From positions 1,014,001-1,078,000 of the forward strand of contig NZ_CP025791.1 of the NCBI RefSeq assembly GCF_002886045.1: a DNA stretch of 64,000 nucleotides, given 5' to 3'. How positions within the stretch are numbered: position 1 is the stretch's first letter; each line of letters starts with the position of its first letter. The notes below the pieces were generated by a model that saw nothing but the letters and a program-made list of their open reading frames with translations, searched no databases and was not told the DNA's origin. The stretch comes from Flavivirga eckloniae. Its GTDB lineage: Bacteria > Bacteroidota > Bacteroidia > Flavobacteriales > Flavobacteriaceae. The translations under genes and the position numbers were made by a program. Of the stretch, positions 18,241 to 28,000 are shown piece after piece.

Positions 18241-19863
18241 ATGAAAACAACAGTGAAAGATCCTACCCTAGAGCGGTATGGTCTGAAAAACGTGAAAGTG
18301 AATTGGAATTTATCTCCAGAGAAGCTTCAGCAAATTACAGTTGAAAAAGGTCTAGGGAGAGAAACTACTAACGGAACACTTTCTATTAACACAGGGAAAT
18401 TTACAGGGCGGTCTCCACAAGACCGTTTTCTGGTGAAAGATGAGTACACTAAAGACAGAGTTTGGTGGGGAAAAACTAATAAACCAGTATCCCCGGAAAA
18501 CTTTGACAAACTTAAAAACGAAGTCATAAAATATCTTTCTGGTAAAGAAGTTTATGCAAGAGATGGTTTTGTATGTGCTGAACCAGAGTACAGAACAGGC
18601 ATCAGAACCATCACAGAACTACCTTGGTCTAACTTATTTATTTACAATATGTTTTTAAGACCAAGTGAAAAAGAATTAGAAAACTTTGAAGAAGATTGGT
18701 TAATCCTTTGCGCTCCTGGATATACTTGTCCAGACCCGAAGGGTCACGGCATTCGTCAGGGCAATTTCTCGATTCTTAATTTTACACAAAAAATAGCTTT
18801 GGTTGCAGGATCGGCCTATGCAGGTGAAATGAAAAAAGGTATTTTTTCTGCATTGAACATGATTTTACCAGTCGAGAAAAATGTATTACCAATGCACTGC
18901 TCTGCTAACGTTGGAAAATACGGAGATACTGCTATTTTCTTTGGTCTATCTGGAACAGGAAAAACAACACTATCTGCAGATCCTAACAGAAAATTAATTG
19001 GAGACGATGAGCATGGTTGGACAAAAGACAACACCATTTTCAATTTTGAAGGTGGATGCTATGCCAAGGTTATTGATTTATCTGAAGAAAAAGAACCAGA
19101 CATTTTTAGAGCTGTTAGACCAGGAGCTTTATTAGAAAATGTTGTATTTAAAGAAAATGGAGAGGTCGATTATAAAGACAGTAGCATTACTCAAAATACA
19201 CGTGTAAGCTACCCAATTTATCATATTGACAATATTCAGGAAACACTTTATGCAGACAACCCAAAAAACATATTCTTTTTAACATGTGATGCATTTGGTG
19301 TATTGCCTCCGGTATCGAAATTAACACCTGGGCAAGCAGCCTATCACTTTATCTCTGGTTACACTGCTAAAGTAGCAGGAACAGAAGCTGGTATTACAGA
19401 ACCGGTACCATCCTTCTCTGCTTGTTTTGGAGAGCCTTTTATGCCGCTACATCCAACCGTTTATGGTGAAATGTTAAGCAAAAAAATGAAAGAAGCTGGC
19501 GTAAATGTATGGTTGATTAATACAGGATGGAGCGCAGGACCTTATGGTGTAGGAGCTCGTATAAAATTAAAGTATACAAGAGCGATGATTACAGCGATCC
19601 TTAACGGCGATTTAGACAATGTAGATTATGAACAAAACTTTATTTTCGGCTTACACATGCCTAAATACTGTCCAGGAGTTCCATCAGAAATTTTGGATCC
19701 TATGAACACATGGTTACAAAAAGGTGCTTACGTTGGTAAAGCGATTCAGTTAGCGCATTCTTTTCACTTAAATTTTGAAAAGTATTCCTCTGAAGCATCT
19801 ACACAAATTATTGAAGGTGGGCCATTAATTGATGAACATCATCACTTACACGAACACTTTTAA
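18241..19863 (+). CDS. pckA: Phosphoenolpyruvate carboxykinase (ATP)
   Basis: This 540-aa protein is the full length of the ATP-dependent enzyme. It shows the P-loop-like kinase-1a motif GLSGTGKTTLS, the metal-binding kinase-2 motif LIGDDEHGW, TGRSPQDRF near the N-terminus and the active-site segment NTGWSAGPYGVG. It converts oxaloacetate plus ATP to phosphoenolpyruvate, CO2 and ADP, the entry step of gluconeogenesis. Its position just after a possible dicarboxylate carrier fits growth on organic acids. A strong terminator follows. Confidence 0.97.
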   Translation: MKTTVKDPTLERYGLKNVKVNWNLSPEKLQQITVEKGLGRETTNGTLSINTGKFTGRSPQDRFLVKDEYTKDRVWWGKTNKPVSPENFDKLKNEVIKYLSGKEVYARDGFVCAEPEYRTGIRTITELPWSNLFIYNMFLRPSEKELENFEEDWLILCAPGYTCPDPKGHGIRQGNFSILNFTQKIALVAGSAYAGEMKKGIFSALNMILPVEKNVLPMHCSANVGKYGDTAIFFGLSGTGKTTLSADPNRKLIGDDEHGWTKDNTIFNFEGGCYAKVIDLSEEKEPDIFRAVRPGALLENVVFKENGEVDYKDSSITQNTRVSYPIYHIDNIQETLYADNPKNIFFLTCDAFGVLPPVSKLTPGQAAYHFISGYTAKVAGTEAGITEPVPSFSACFGEPFMPLHPTVYGEMLSKKMKEAGVNVWLINTGWSAGPYGVGARIKLKYTRAMITAILNGDLDNVDYEQNFIFGLHMPKYCPGVPSEILDPMNTWLQKGAYVGKAIQLAHSFHLNFEKYSSEASTQIIEGGPLIDEHHHLHEHF

Positions 19864-19882
19864 TAGGTTCTTATTTAACCTT

Positions 19883-19909
19883 AAAAGGAGCTCATTCTGA
19901 GCTCCTTTT
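19883..19909 (+). terminator. Terminator of pckA
   Basis: A perfect 12-bp inverted repeat (19883-19894 / 19898-19909, core GGAGCTCA/TGAGCTCC) with a 3-nt loop and flanking A/T runs lies 19 bp after the pckA stop. Confidence 0.85.
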
Positions 19910-19979
19910 ATCTTACTTATTAGTCAAACAGAAAAACAAAAGACAAAAATTATTTTACCGAACCGCAAATTCATACATT

Positions 19980-20663
19980 ATGAAGTATTACATCTCCACC
20001 TTAATCATTATTTTAACCATATCCTTAAGTCATGCACAAACGTCTCCGGAAGACAAACTTGGGGCATGGTATACTTATTTTGGCAATCACAGATTATCAA
20101 ACAAAATAAGTATTGTTGCAGGTGGACAAATCTGGGCATATGAGCCCGCAACAAATCTCAATTTATTCCTTGCCAAATTAGGCTTAAACTACCACATAAA
20201 TAATAAATTAAAAGTTGAACTGGGTTACAGTTTTTTAGATATCGATAAAAGCATAGTGCCTAAAGCTGGTAGTCATGTATTCGAAAACAGGCTATCCGGA
20301 CAAATTGCCTATAATCATAAACTAAACAAGCTTCCTATAGATCATCGCCTTAGAATTGAGCATCGTATGTTTAATCTTCCAAACGGACATTCAGATAAAC
20401 GTAGGCTACGTTACAGATTGGGAACAAAAATTAAATTGAACAAGTTGCTTTTTATTCGTATCAACAATGAAGTACTTTCTACCATTGAAGACGATTTCTC
20501 TACTGCAAACAGGTTTTATACGGCGCTTGGCATAAAACTCACTAAATCCAGCAATTTACAATTAGGGTACTTAAACCGCCACCTCTTTAGAAAAGACATA
20601 AACTTACACCGATTACAGGTGGGACTATTCATTAAAACAGATCATAGAAAGAAAGAAGGTTAA
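19980..20663 (+). CDS. DUF2490 family outer-membrane beta-barrel protein
   Basis: This 227-aa protein has a clear signal peptide (MKYYISTLIIILTISLSHAQ). It then shows alternating beta strands with aromatic ends, such as LGAWYTYFGNHRL, NKLKVELGYSFLDI, HRLRIEHRMF and LQLGYLNRHL, typical of DUF2490 barrels. These proteins sit in the outer membrane; their role is unknown. The protein ends in a basic stretch (DHRKKEG) rather than an aromatic residue, which is slightly unusual for a barrel end. It is monocistronic, between the pckA terminator and a repeat element. Confidence 0.8.
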   Translation: MKYYISTLIIILTISLSHAQTSPEDKLGAWYTYFGNHRLSNKISIVAGGQIWAYEPATNLNLFLAKLGLNYHINNKLKVELGYSFLDIDKSIVPKAGSHVFENRLSGQIAYNHKLNKLPIDHRLRIEHRMFNLPNGHSDKRRLRYRLGTKIKLNKLLFIRINNEVLSTIEDDFSTANRFYTALGIKLTKSSNLQLGYLNRHLFRKDINLHRLQVGLFIKTDHRKKEG

Positions 20664-20674
20664 TAGCAACTTTT

Positions 20675-20858
20675 TTGAGGTTGTCTCCAACGGTTTAAAA
20701 ACTGTCTTTTGAGTCATTCGCTTTATCTTTAGACTCAAGACGGGACAAAACCAATAAATCCCATAATTCTGATGTTTAGATGTTTATTTTTAAGTGATTC
20801 CCCTCCTGACAAAGTCAGGTCATTTTAATTCAGAATAACACTTTAGAGACAACCTTAA
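20675..20858. mobile_element. MITE-like element with 16-bp terminal inverted repeats
   Basis: The non-coding 184-bp segment begins TTGAGGTTGTCTCCAA (20675-20690). It ends with the inverted copy (20843-20858, reverse complement TTAAGGTTGTCTCTAA), matching at 14 of 16 positions with a perfect 10-bp core. Inside, the sequence from 20816 (GGTCATT...CAGAATAACACTTT) resembles a piece at 52714-52742. No target duplication is obvious. It may be a miniature inverted-repeat element or a dispersed repeat. Confidence 0.45.
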
Positions 20859-20894
20859 TCTTTCTATTTTAAAAAGATAGCTTAACTTTTTCTG

Positions 20895-21809
20895 TTATAA
20901 CAACATATTCGTTTTAACAGAAAAAGTCCAAGCTACAATACGTGATTTTTTATTACCCTGCCCCATATCAATAACTTTAATTTTAGTAGCGCCAAGCTTT
21001 TTTAAAGATGTTTGTATGCCTTTTATTAAATCTTTTTTAGATACTAAAGTCGTAAACCATAAACACTGGTCTTTAAACAAAGTGCTTTCATATAAATAAT
21101 TATGAATAAAAGCCTTTTCGCCACCCTTGTACCAAAGCTCATGATGCGTGCCTGAAAAATTTCTAACTACATCAGTACGGTCTTTATTCAAGCCTATTAA
21201 TTTTCGCGTGGTAGCCTCTAATACTTCTGTTTCCGACTTATAAAAAGGAGGATTACACATAACCGCAGAGAACTTATCGGCCACTTCTAAAACACCTTTA
21301 AGAATATTTGAACTATTTCTTTGATGTCTTAATTTAATTGAAGTATCCAATTTATTTTTTGCAATAATTTTCTGTGCGTACTGCAAAGACTTTTTATCGA
21401 TATCCGTCCCAACAAAATGCCAATCGTATTCTGCCTTACCAAGAACAGGATAAATACAGCTAGCTCCGGTTCCTATATCTAAAACATTAATATTTTTATC
21501 TACATCTGATTGTTTTAATAAATCTGCCAAATAGTGGATATAATCAACACGCCCCGGTATGGGAGGACATAAATTAGTATCTGGAAATTCCCAAAATTTA
21601 ATATTGTAATGCACAAACAGCAGTGCTGTATTTAATGCCTTTACGGCTTTAGGATTTGCAAAGTCTATAGTTTGGGTTTGATATTCATTTTCGAATACAA
21701 ACGGTTTTAAATCCGGATACGAGCGACATAACGTGTCTAAATCGTATCCGGATTTGTGCTTATTCCTTTTATGAAAATTAAGATTTGTTTTGATCTTTCT
21801 TTTTTTAAT
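20895..21809 (-). CDS. rlmF: 23S rRNA (adenine-1618-N6)-methyltransferase RlmF, probable AUU start
   Basis: The family motifs are strong: FHKRNKHKSGYDLDTL at the N-terminus, DFANPKAVKALN, LCPPIPGRVDYIHYLADLL, the SAM motif VLDIGTGASCIYP and the catalytic MCNPPFY (N-P-P-F). RlmF methylates A1618 of 23S rRNA. The first conventional start is a GTG at 21614, which would delete about 65 conserved residues. The frame is open upstream to a TGA about 15 bp before 21809, and the best-placed start for a family-length protein (304 aa) is the ATT at 21807-21809, giving (M)KKRKIKTNLNFHKRNKH. ATC at 21813-21815 is an alternative. The stop of the upstream VOC gene lies 5 bp before that ATT. Confidence 0.8.
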   Translation of the reverse strand: MKKRKIKTNLNFHKRNKHKSGYDLDTLCRSYPDLKPFVFENEYQTQTIDFANPKAVKALNTALLFVHYNIKFWEFPDTNLCPPIPGRVDYIHYLADLLKQSDVDKNINVLDIGTGASCIYPVLGKAEYDWHFVGTDIDKKSLQYAQKIIAKNKLDTSIKLRHQRNSSNILKGVLEVADKFSAVMCNPPFYKSETEVLEATTRKLIGLNKDRTDVVRNFSGTHHELWYKGGEKAFIHNYLYESTLFKDQCLWFTTLVSKKDLIKGIQTSLKKLGATKIKVIDMGQGNKKSRIVAWTFSVKTNMLL

Positions 21810-21814
21810 TGTGA

Positions 21815-22246
21815 TTACCCTTTTTCTTCAATAGTGTTTCCCTCTTCATCCAAACCTAAATAAGGGTTAAAAGCAATTTCCCATAGATTCCCGTCTGGGT
21901 CTGAAATATAACTGCTATAGCCTCCCCAAAAAACACTTTCTGGTCTTTTTACTATGTTTACGCCTTTTGCTTCTAAGGTTTCTATTAGGGCATCAACCTC
22001 TTCCTTTGTTCTGGTATTAAATGCCAAAGAAAATGCCTTAAACCCATTACCTTCAGGACTAACCCCAGCATCTTCGGCCAATTTCTCTCGTGGATAAAGT
22101 GATAATAAAAGTCCGTTTAACTGAAAAAATGAGATGTCGTCATTGCTTGATTTCATCTTTTTCCAACCAAACTTATTTTCATAAAAATCGTTGGACACCT
22201 GCAAATCATCCACACCTAATCCAACCATTGTTAACCTTTGCTCCAT
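21815..22246 (-). CDS. VOC family (glyoxalase-fold) protein
   Basis: This 143-aa protein starts MEQRLTMVGLGVDDLQVSNDFYENKFGWK and ends with GGYSSYISDPDGNLWEIAFNP, the beta-alpha-beta-beta-beta pairs of the vicinal oxygen chelate fold. The C-terminal Glu in WEIAF is the usual metal ligand. Family members include glyoxalases, dioxygenases and resistance proteins; the substrate cannot be told. It lies second from the end of a minus-strand run (MATE, DUF1801, VOC, rlmF) with gaps of 5-7 bp, so all four are probably co-transcribed. Confidence 0.85.
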   Translation of the reverse strand: MEQRLTMVGLGVDDLQVSNDFYENKFGWKKMKSSNDDISFFQLNGLLLSLYPREKLAEDAGVSPEGNGFKAFSLAFNTRTKEEVDALIETLEAKGVNIVKRPESVFWGGYSSYISDPDGNLWEIAFNPYLGLDEEGNTIEEKG

Positions 22247-22253
22247 AGTGGTT

Positions 22254-22607
22254 TTATTTTTTATTTATGTAATCTATTCCTTTATTCAAAACTGAAGTAA
22301 TGGTTTGTATTGGCAAATCTTCATTTGGATCTATTCTTAAAGTTTCAATTTGCTTATGTCCTGTTTTTTCCAAACCCGGATGGTTAATACTTTTCCCATC
22401 CTGCATAAGTAAATAAGGAACTTTAATTTCTTCATCAATCCATAGATAACATAACACCTTTCCTTTGTACTTAAAGCAAGGTATTCTAAATTTTAAAACC
22501 TCAGAGATGGTTTCATCCAAGTCTAAAATAACATGTCTTAACGCCAATAATGTACTCTTATTTGGCTCGCTTATATTCAAATAGTAGGTATCGGTTTCTT
22601 TAATCAT
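22254..22607 (-). CDS. DUF1801 / YdhG-like protein
   Basis: This 117-aa protein contains RIPCFKYKGKVLCYLWIDEE and LLMQDGKSINHPGLEKTGHKQIETLRI. These match the DUF1801 (YdhG/iron-chaperone-like) fold, a small alpha-beta protein whose function is unsettled. The order of elements and length are normal for the family. It sits 6 bp after the MATE gene and 7 bp before the VOC gene on the same strand. Confidence 0.75.
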   Translation of the reverse strand: MIKETDTYYLNISEPNKSTLLALRHVILDLDETISEVLKFRIPCFKYKGKVLCYLWIDEEIKVPYLLMQDGKSINHPGLEKTGHKQIETLRIDPNEDLPIQTITSVLNKGIDYINKK

Positions 22608-22613
22608 AATTCA

Positions 22614-24020
22614 CTATACTTTAACCGTTTTCCAATACCCCTTTTTAAACCAAATAATAGAAACAATAGCTATTGCTATTTCTGCTAAAGTTATCGCCCA
22701 AAACACGCCAACAGGTCCAAAATCTAAAGTTATTGCCATAACATAGGCAAAAGGCAACTGTAACAGCCAGAAACATACAAAGTTTATATATGTAGGTGTT
22801 TTGGTATCTCCTGCACCATTAAAGGCATTTACAACCACCATAGCGTATCCGTAAAAAATATAGCCGGCAGCCATAACCTGTAAACATAAGCTTCCATATT
22901 CAACAACATCTGGGGTATCGTTAAACATTTCTATTATTTGCCGAGCAAACACCAAATAAATAATAGAAACCACCCCCATAAAAATGGCACTGTACTTTCC
23001 TGTTTTCCAAACAGATTGTTCGGCTCGTTCGGGTTCTTTAGCTCCTAAATTTTGTCCTACCAACGTTGCGGCGGCATTACTCATACCCCAAGCGGGCATT
23101 AAAGTAAACATAACCACACGAATTGCAATGGTATAACCGGCCAATACTTCGCTACCAAACTCGCTCATGATACGCATTAAAAACACCCATGAAGAGGTAC
23201 CAATTAAAAACTGACCAATGCCTCCTAATGATACTTTAATTAAATTAAACATAACGCCAACACGAATAACCAAATCCTTAACACCTACTTTAATTTTGCT
23301 ATATCCAAGAAATAAAATAGCTAGCTGAAATACTACGGCTGTTCCTCTCCCTATTGTCGTTGCAATAGCTGCCCCTTCTACTCCTAAAGCTGGAACTGGT
23401 CCAAAACCAAAAATAAAGATTGGGTCTAAAATTATATTGAGTCCGTTTGATAGGATTAACGTCCACATGGCTACCGATGCATCTCCGGCACCTCTAAAAA
23501 CAGCATTGATTAAAAACAGTAACACGATAGTTACGTTTCCACCAATAAGTATTTTTGTATAGCCATAACCTTCTTCAATAAGATCTGGCTCTCCACCCAT
23601 GAGTGCTAAAATTTCCTTAGCGTACAGGATTCCAAACACACTAATAATGGCGGCTACAATAACACCAAGAAAAATAACCTGAACCGCTGCTTTCGAGGCT
23701 TCTTTTAAATTTTTTTCGCCCACTCGCCTTGCTACTATAGCTGTAGCAGCCATACTTAAACCTATGGCAACGGCATAAACTAGGGTAATTACCGATTCGG
23801 TTAAACCAATGGTAGCTACGGCATTTACACTTACCTGAGATACATACAAAATATCTACAAGTGCAAAAATAGATTCCATGAGCATTTCTAAAATCATGGG
23901 AATGGATAACATAAATACGGCACGACGGATACTGCCTGTTGTAAAGCTTTGTTCTTTACCAGTTACAGCTATTTTAAAATATTGAAGGATCTTCTTAAAA
24001 GATAATTTATCTGATTGCAT
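22614..24020 (-). CDS. MATE family efflux transporter
   Basis: From the ATG at 24020 (MQSDKLSFKK) this is a 468-aa inner-membrane protein of twelve transmembrane segments in two MatE halves. Family features include RRAVFMLSIPMILEMLMES in helix 1, AATAIVARRVGEKN after helix 3 and the second-half counterpart NAAATLVGQNLGAKEPERAEQSVWK. MATE proteins export drugs or metabolites by sodium or proton antiport; the substrate is unknown. The frame extends upstream to 24074, but that extension is not family-like. It is the first gene of the rlmF run. Confidence 0.9.
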   Translation of the reverse strand: MQSDKLSFKKILQYFKIAVTGKEQSFTTGSIRRAVFMLSIPMILEMLMESIFALVDILYVSQVSVNAVATIGLTESVITLVYAVAIGLSMAATAIVARRVGEKNLKEASKAAVQVIFLGVIVAAIISVFGILYAKEILALMGGEPDLIEEGYGYTKILIGGNVTIVLLFLINAVFRGAGDASVAMWTLILSNGLNIILDPIFIFGFGPVPALGVEGAAIATTIGRGTAVVFQLAILFLGYSKIKVGVKDLVIRVGVMFNLIKVSLGGIGQFLIGTSSWVFLMRIMSEFGSEVLAGYTIAIRVVMFTLMPAWGMSNAAATLVGQNLGAKEPERAEQSVWKTGKYSAIFMGVVSIIYLVFARQIIEMFNDTPDVVEYGSLCLQVMAAGYIFYGYAMVVVNAFNGAGDTKTPTYINFVCFWLLQLPFAYVMAITLDFGPVGVFWAITLAEIAIAIVSIIWFKKGYWKTVKV

Positions 24021-24217
24021 TTTTGATTGTATTAAATATAAGTAGTTACCAAGCTCCTGAAACAGGCTTGGCATTGTTTAGTTCGAGAGAACCTCGACAC
24101 GGTACGGAAGTCTAGTTAATCAATCATAGCACAAAGATGTATAATTAATTTTAATTTACAAAATGATTTTTTAGGCTGTTAATGTCCATTCCAATATCTT
24201 CGCAGAAATTTTAAACG

Positions 24218-24883
24218 ATGGTAAAAGCGGTTATTTTTGATATGGATGGGGTTATAATTGATAGTGAACCCATGCATAATAAAGCGTATCACGACATGTT
24301 TAACGAAGTGGGTATAGACGTTTCCAACGAACTGTATGAATCGTTTACGGGGCAGTCTACTATTAATATTTGTAAGCGTTTATGCGATCATTTTAATTTA
24401 ACCGAAACCCCGGAACATTTAGTAGCGCTAAAGCGAAAATATTACAAGCATTTTTTTGAAAGCAACTCCGATTTAACTCTTATTGACGGTGTTTTAGATT
24501 TAATAAAAGATTACTACAATAATGGTTTAACTTTAGTTTTAGCATCGTCTGCTGCTATGACAAGTATCAATCAAATTTTTGAACGTTTCGACCTGGACCA
24601 ATATTTTGTTGCCAAACTAAGTGGCGGTGATTTAAAGGCTTCTAAGCCGCATCCCGAAATTTTCATTAAAGCAGCCGAAGCTTCTGGTTTTAACAATGAT
24701 GAATGTATTGTTATTGAAGATTCTACTAACGGTATTAAAGCTGCAAAAGCCGCTAACATATTTTGTGTTGGCTTTGATAGTTTTCATTCTAAAAATCAAG
24801 ACTATAGCCAGGCAGATATGGTAATCACGGATTTTAAGGATATTGTATATAATAAAATAAATACACTAACTCCCTCTTATTGA
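24218..24883 (+). CDS. HAD-superfamily phosphatase / phosphomutase (beta-PGM-like)
   Basis: This 221-aa protein starts MVKAVIFDMDGVIIDSEPMHNKAY (HAD motif I, DxDGV). It has a helical cap, motif II in LVLASSAAM, the motif III Lys in LKASKPHPEIF and motif IV VIEDSTNGIKAAKAA. These are features of subfamily IA phosphatases and beta-phosphoglucomutases, acting on sugar phosphates in the cytoplasm. The exact substrate is unknown. Its 3' end overlaps the convergent small gene at 24877 by 7 bp. Confidence 0.88.
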   Translation: MVKAVIFDMDGVIIDSEPMHNKAYHDMFNEVGIDVSNELYESFTGQSTINICKRLCDHFNLTETPEHLVALKRKYYKHFFESNSDLTLIDGVLDLIKDYYNNGLTLVLASSAAMTSINQIFERFDLDQYFVAKLSGGDLKASKPHPEIFIKAAEASGFNNDECIVIEDSTNGIKAAKAANIFCVGFDSFHSKNQDYSQADMVITDFKDIVYNKINTLTPSY

Positions 24884-25038
24884 TTATCTGTATTTTGCGA
24901 ATTTGCTTTTTGGATGATCGCTTTTAAGCGTTCTTTTCTTAAGGCCTCCTCTGTCTTTTTTTTATTTTTCTTTTGGGCTATCAACTTAGAATGCTTTGAC
25001 TTATTCTTTGTATTCTTCTCGCGACCCTTTTTTGCCAT
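24877..25038 (-). CDS. Small lysine-rich protein (53 aa)
   Basis: An ATG at 25036-25038 opens a 53-codon frame starting MAKKGREKNTKNKSKHSKL, continuing AQKKNKKKTEEALRKERLK and ending NTDNQ. It is very basic and probably helical, with no transmembrane segment. It lies 8 bp downstream of the ccsBA gene on the same strand and its 3' end overlaps the HAD gene by 7 bp. I believe similar short basic proteins occur next to ccsBA in other Flavobacteriaceae, but that is from memory. Function is unknown. Confidence 0.55.
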   Translation of the reverse strand: MAKKGREKNTKNKSKHSKLIAQKKNKKKTEEALRKERLKAIIQKANSQNTDNQ

Positions 25039-25046
25039 AGCCCAAA

Positions 25047-28000
25047 CTATTTTTTATAGTACTTGGCATGACCTCTATAAGCCAAAAAGCCTAAAATAGC
25101 TACAATAACACAGGCAATTCCAATAAATTTCACACTCACAATTTGATCTCCACTGGCATAACTATGTAAACCTGCCAGATAGAAATTAACTCCAAAATAC
25201 GTCATTAAAATACTTGAAAACGCTACGATAGACATTAAATTAAATAACCAACGCCCACGAAGTCCGGGAACTAATCGCATGTGAACCACAAATGCATAAA
25301 CCATAATACTAATAAGTGCCCAGGTTTCTTTTGGATCCCAGCCCCAGTAACGTCCCCAACTCTCATTAGCCCACATACCACCTAAAAAGTTACCTATGGT
25401 TAGCATGACTAAACCTACTGTTAAAGACATTTCGTTTATAATAGTAAGCTCTTTAATATTGAGCAGCATTTTCTTTTTGTTTTCTTTGTTTGTGAAAATC
25501 ATTAATAATAATGACACTACTCCTAATATCATTCCTAAAGCAAAAGGACCATAACTCGCCACAATAACCGCTACATGTATCATCAACCAATAGCTATTTA
25601 ATACGGGTTGTAAATTCGCAATAGCTGGGTCCATCCAGTTCCAATGGGCTATCATTAAAATCATGGAAGTCACAAATGCTGTTGATGCTATAGTTAAATC
25701 ACTTTTACGACCAAAGGCTAAACCGAAAAACATGGTGGCCCAAGCCACATATATCATAGATTCGTAGGCATCACTCCATGGAGCATGTCCAGATATATAC
25801 CAACGTACAATCAAACCTGCCGTATGCAATAAAAACAACCCAAGAATAATCCACTTAAAAACGGTTACAGTGATATCTATAGGCTTGCTCTTGTCTTTAA
25901 AAATTTGAACAATAAGTAATATAAATAGCAAACTTCCCGCATACATATACCAACTAAACAACTTCTTGAAAATATCGTATTTGTTGTATAAAATCTCGGT
26001 ATGCACTTTATCATCACTTAACATCACCTCTGCTCCGTATTGGTGCTGCGTTTTTTTGAACGCTTTTAAAAGCTTGGATGCCTCAGTAAAATCACCTGTT
26101 TGTTTTGCCTGATTTAAAGTATAGAGATATACACTAAATCCATTTTTTATAAAGTTTCCGTAAAGTGAATCTTTTATCTTAAGATTCCCGTGTTTATAAT
26201 CGTAAGTAGAAGTCCACGTGTTATTTTCATCATCAGGAATTGGAAATATTTTTAAAGACATGCCTTCTATGGTATTGTACAACAATGTAACCCGCTGATC
26301 GGTTTCTTTAAATTCCTTCTGGAATCCGTTAGGCACTTGAGCTTTGTATGCTTCATCTAAATATGGCGCCAATTTATATCTGCCGCGCTCTGTAAAAAAA
26401 TCGGCTAATGTGGCATATTTATTCTCTTTTGGAACACCAATCATTTTTCGAATGGAATCGCCTTTTTTCGGTTTTAAATAAATAATGGGCACATTATACC
26501 AAAGCATTTGGCTTTCCTGCATAGAAAGGAACACCTGGTTGGCATCAAATTCTCCATAAGTATCATACTTACTTAGTTTACGCAACATTTCAGACGCATA
26601 AGTATTTACAGGCATCATCCGTCCGCTAAGATCTTGAATAACTAAATGTCCAAATTCACCGGCATGTGCTTTAGGCGTAATATTTGCTGCTAAAATAGAA
26701 TCAATTTGGGTTTTAGTTGGTTTGGAATGACCGTGTCCATCATTAGCTGTATGCTCTTGTGAAAACGCATTCAATCCAAAACATAGCAATAACACGGTAA
26801 GTAATTTGGCTTTCTTGGCTTTTACTTTGTTTAATTGCCTTTTTAAGTCTCCAAAACGTGATCCTTTAACAAACATAATAGCCATTAATCCAAAATAAAG
26901 TAGAAAATAACCAATGTAGGTTAACATCGTACCTACACCATCATGATTTACGGAAAGGATGGTTCCTTTTTCATCAACATCGAAACTTGATTGAAAGAAA
27001 CGATACCCACGATGGTCCAGGATATTATTCATGAAGATTTTATAATCGAAATCGCCTTTTTCTTTATCCAAAACAGTTACTTGACTAGAAAATGCCGAAT
27101 ATCCTTTTTCTGTTCCGGGATAGCGTTCTGCTTCAAAATCGTTTAGTTTTATACTAAAAGGCAGCTCCAATATTTTAGAGCCGTACTTTAATGCTACATC
27201 TAAACCACCAATATTTACTTGTTTATAATTTCCGTTAATTCCTCGGCCCCCCAATACACCAATCGATTTTGTTTCTCCATTGGCAGTTACTTTAAATACC
27301 GCACCGTCTGCATCGTTCTTTAAAAGTTGTGATTTTTGTACAATATCGAAAACACCCTTAACTACTGGTTTTGGAAATACCATTTGCATGTTACCAATCA
27401 CATAGCGCGAACGTAGCATTAAGGGTTGTATACTATCTTTTACCAGTTTTCCTTGTGCTCTGGTAGCCATGGTCATATACTCCCCTTCAAAAGGAGATTG
27501 AATAGTAAGCTCGCCATTATTGTGAATAATGTTTATAGCTCCATTAGTCGGCTTGTTTAGTGCAAATAAAATATTATGAATACTTTGTACTTCTCCTGCT
27601 TTTAAAAAGTGATTATGCGGTCCGCTTCCGCTTGCTTCAACTATTTTTAAGTATGCTTCTCCATTATCATCGGGTACAATATCTTCTTCTGCTCCAACGA
27701 TAAACTTTTCTAGTTCAATAGAAACAGGCTGTTTATTGTAATCGGTTTCTATGCTAAAATCGTTATCCAATCGTCCGGAAAAATCAACCTTACTTTCTAT
27801 ATAACGTTGCTGTAGTTGTCCATCTACTTTATAATCACCAACAATTTGCCCTATTATATAAGTATCTCTCGATAAAAATGTGTTTTCGGTTGCGCCTTCC
27901 CTAATAGCCATCATCCCCTCAAAACTCACATATCTCGTAACAAAAGCACCTAACAAAATAAAAAGGAAGGCCAAGTGCAAAGTAAAAGTTGCCCATTTTT

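Noticed and set aside
20895-21614. rlmF starting at GTG 21614
   Set aside because: It would remove about 65 residues conserved in RlmF that are encoded in frame upstream.
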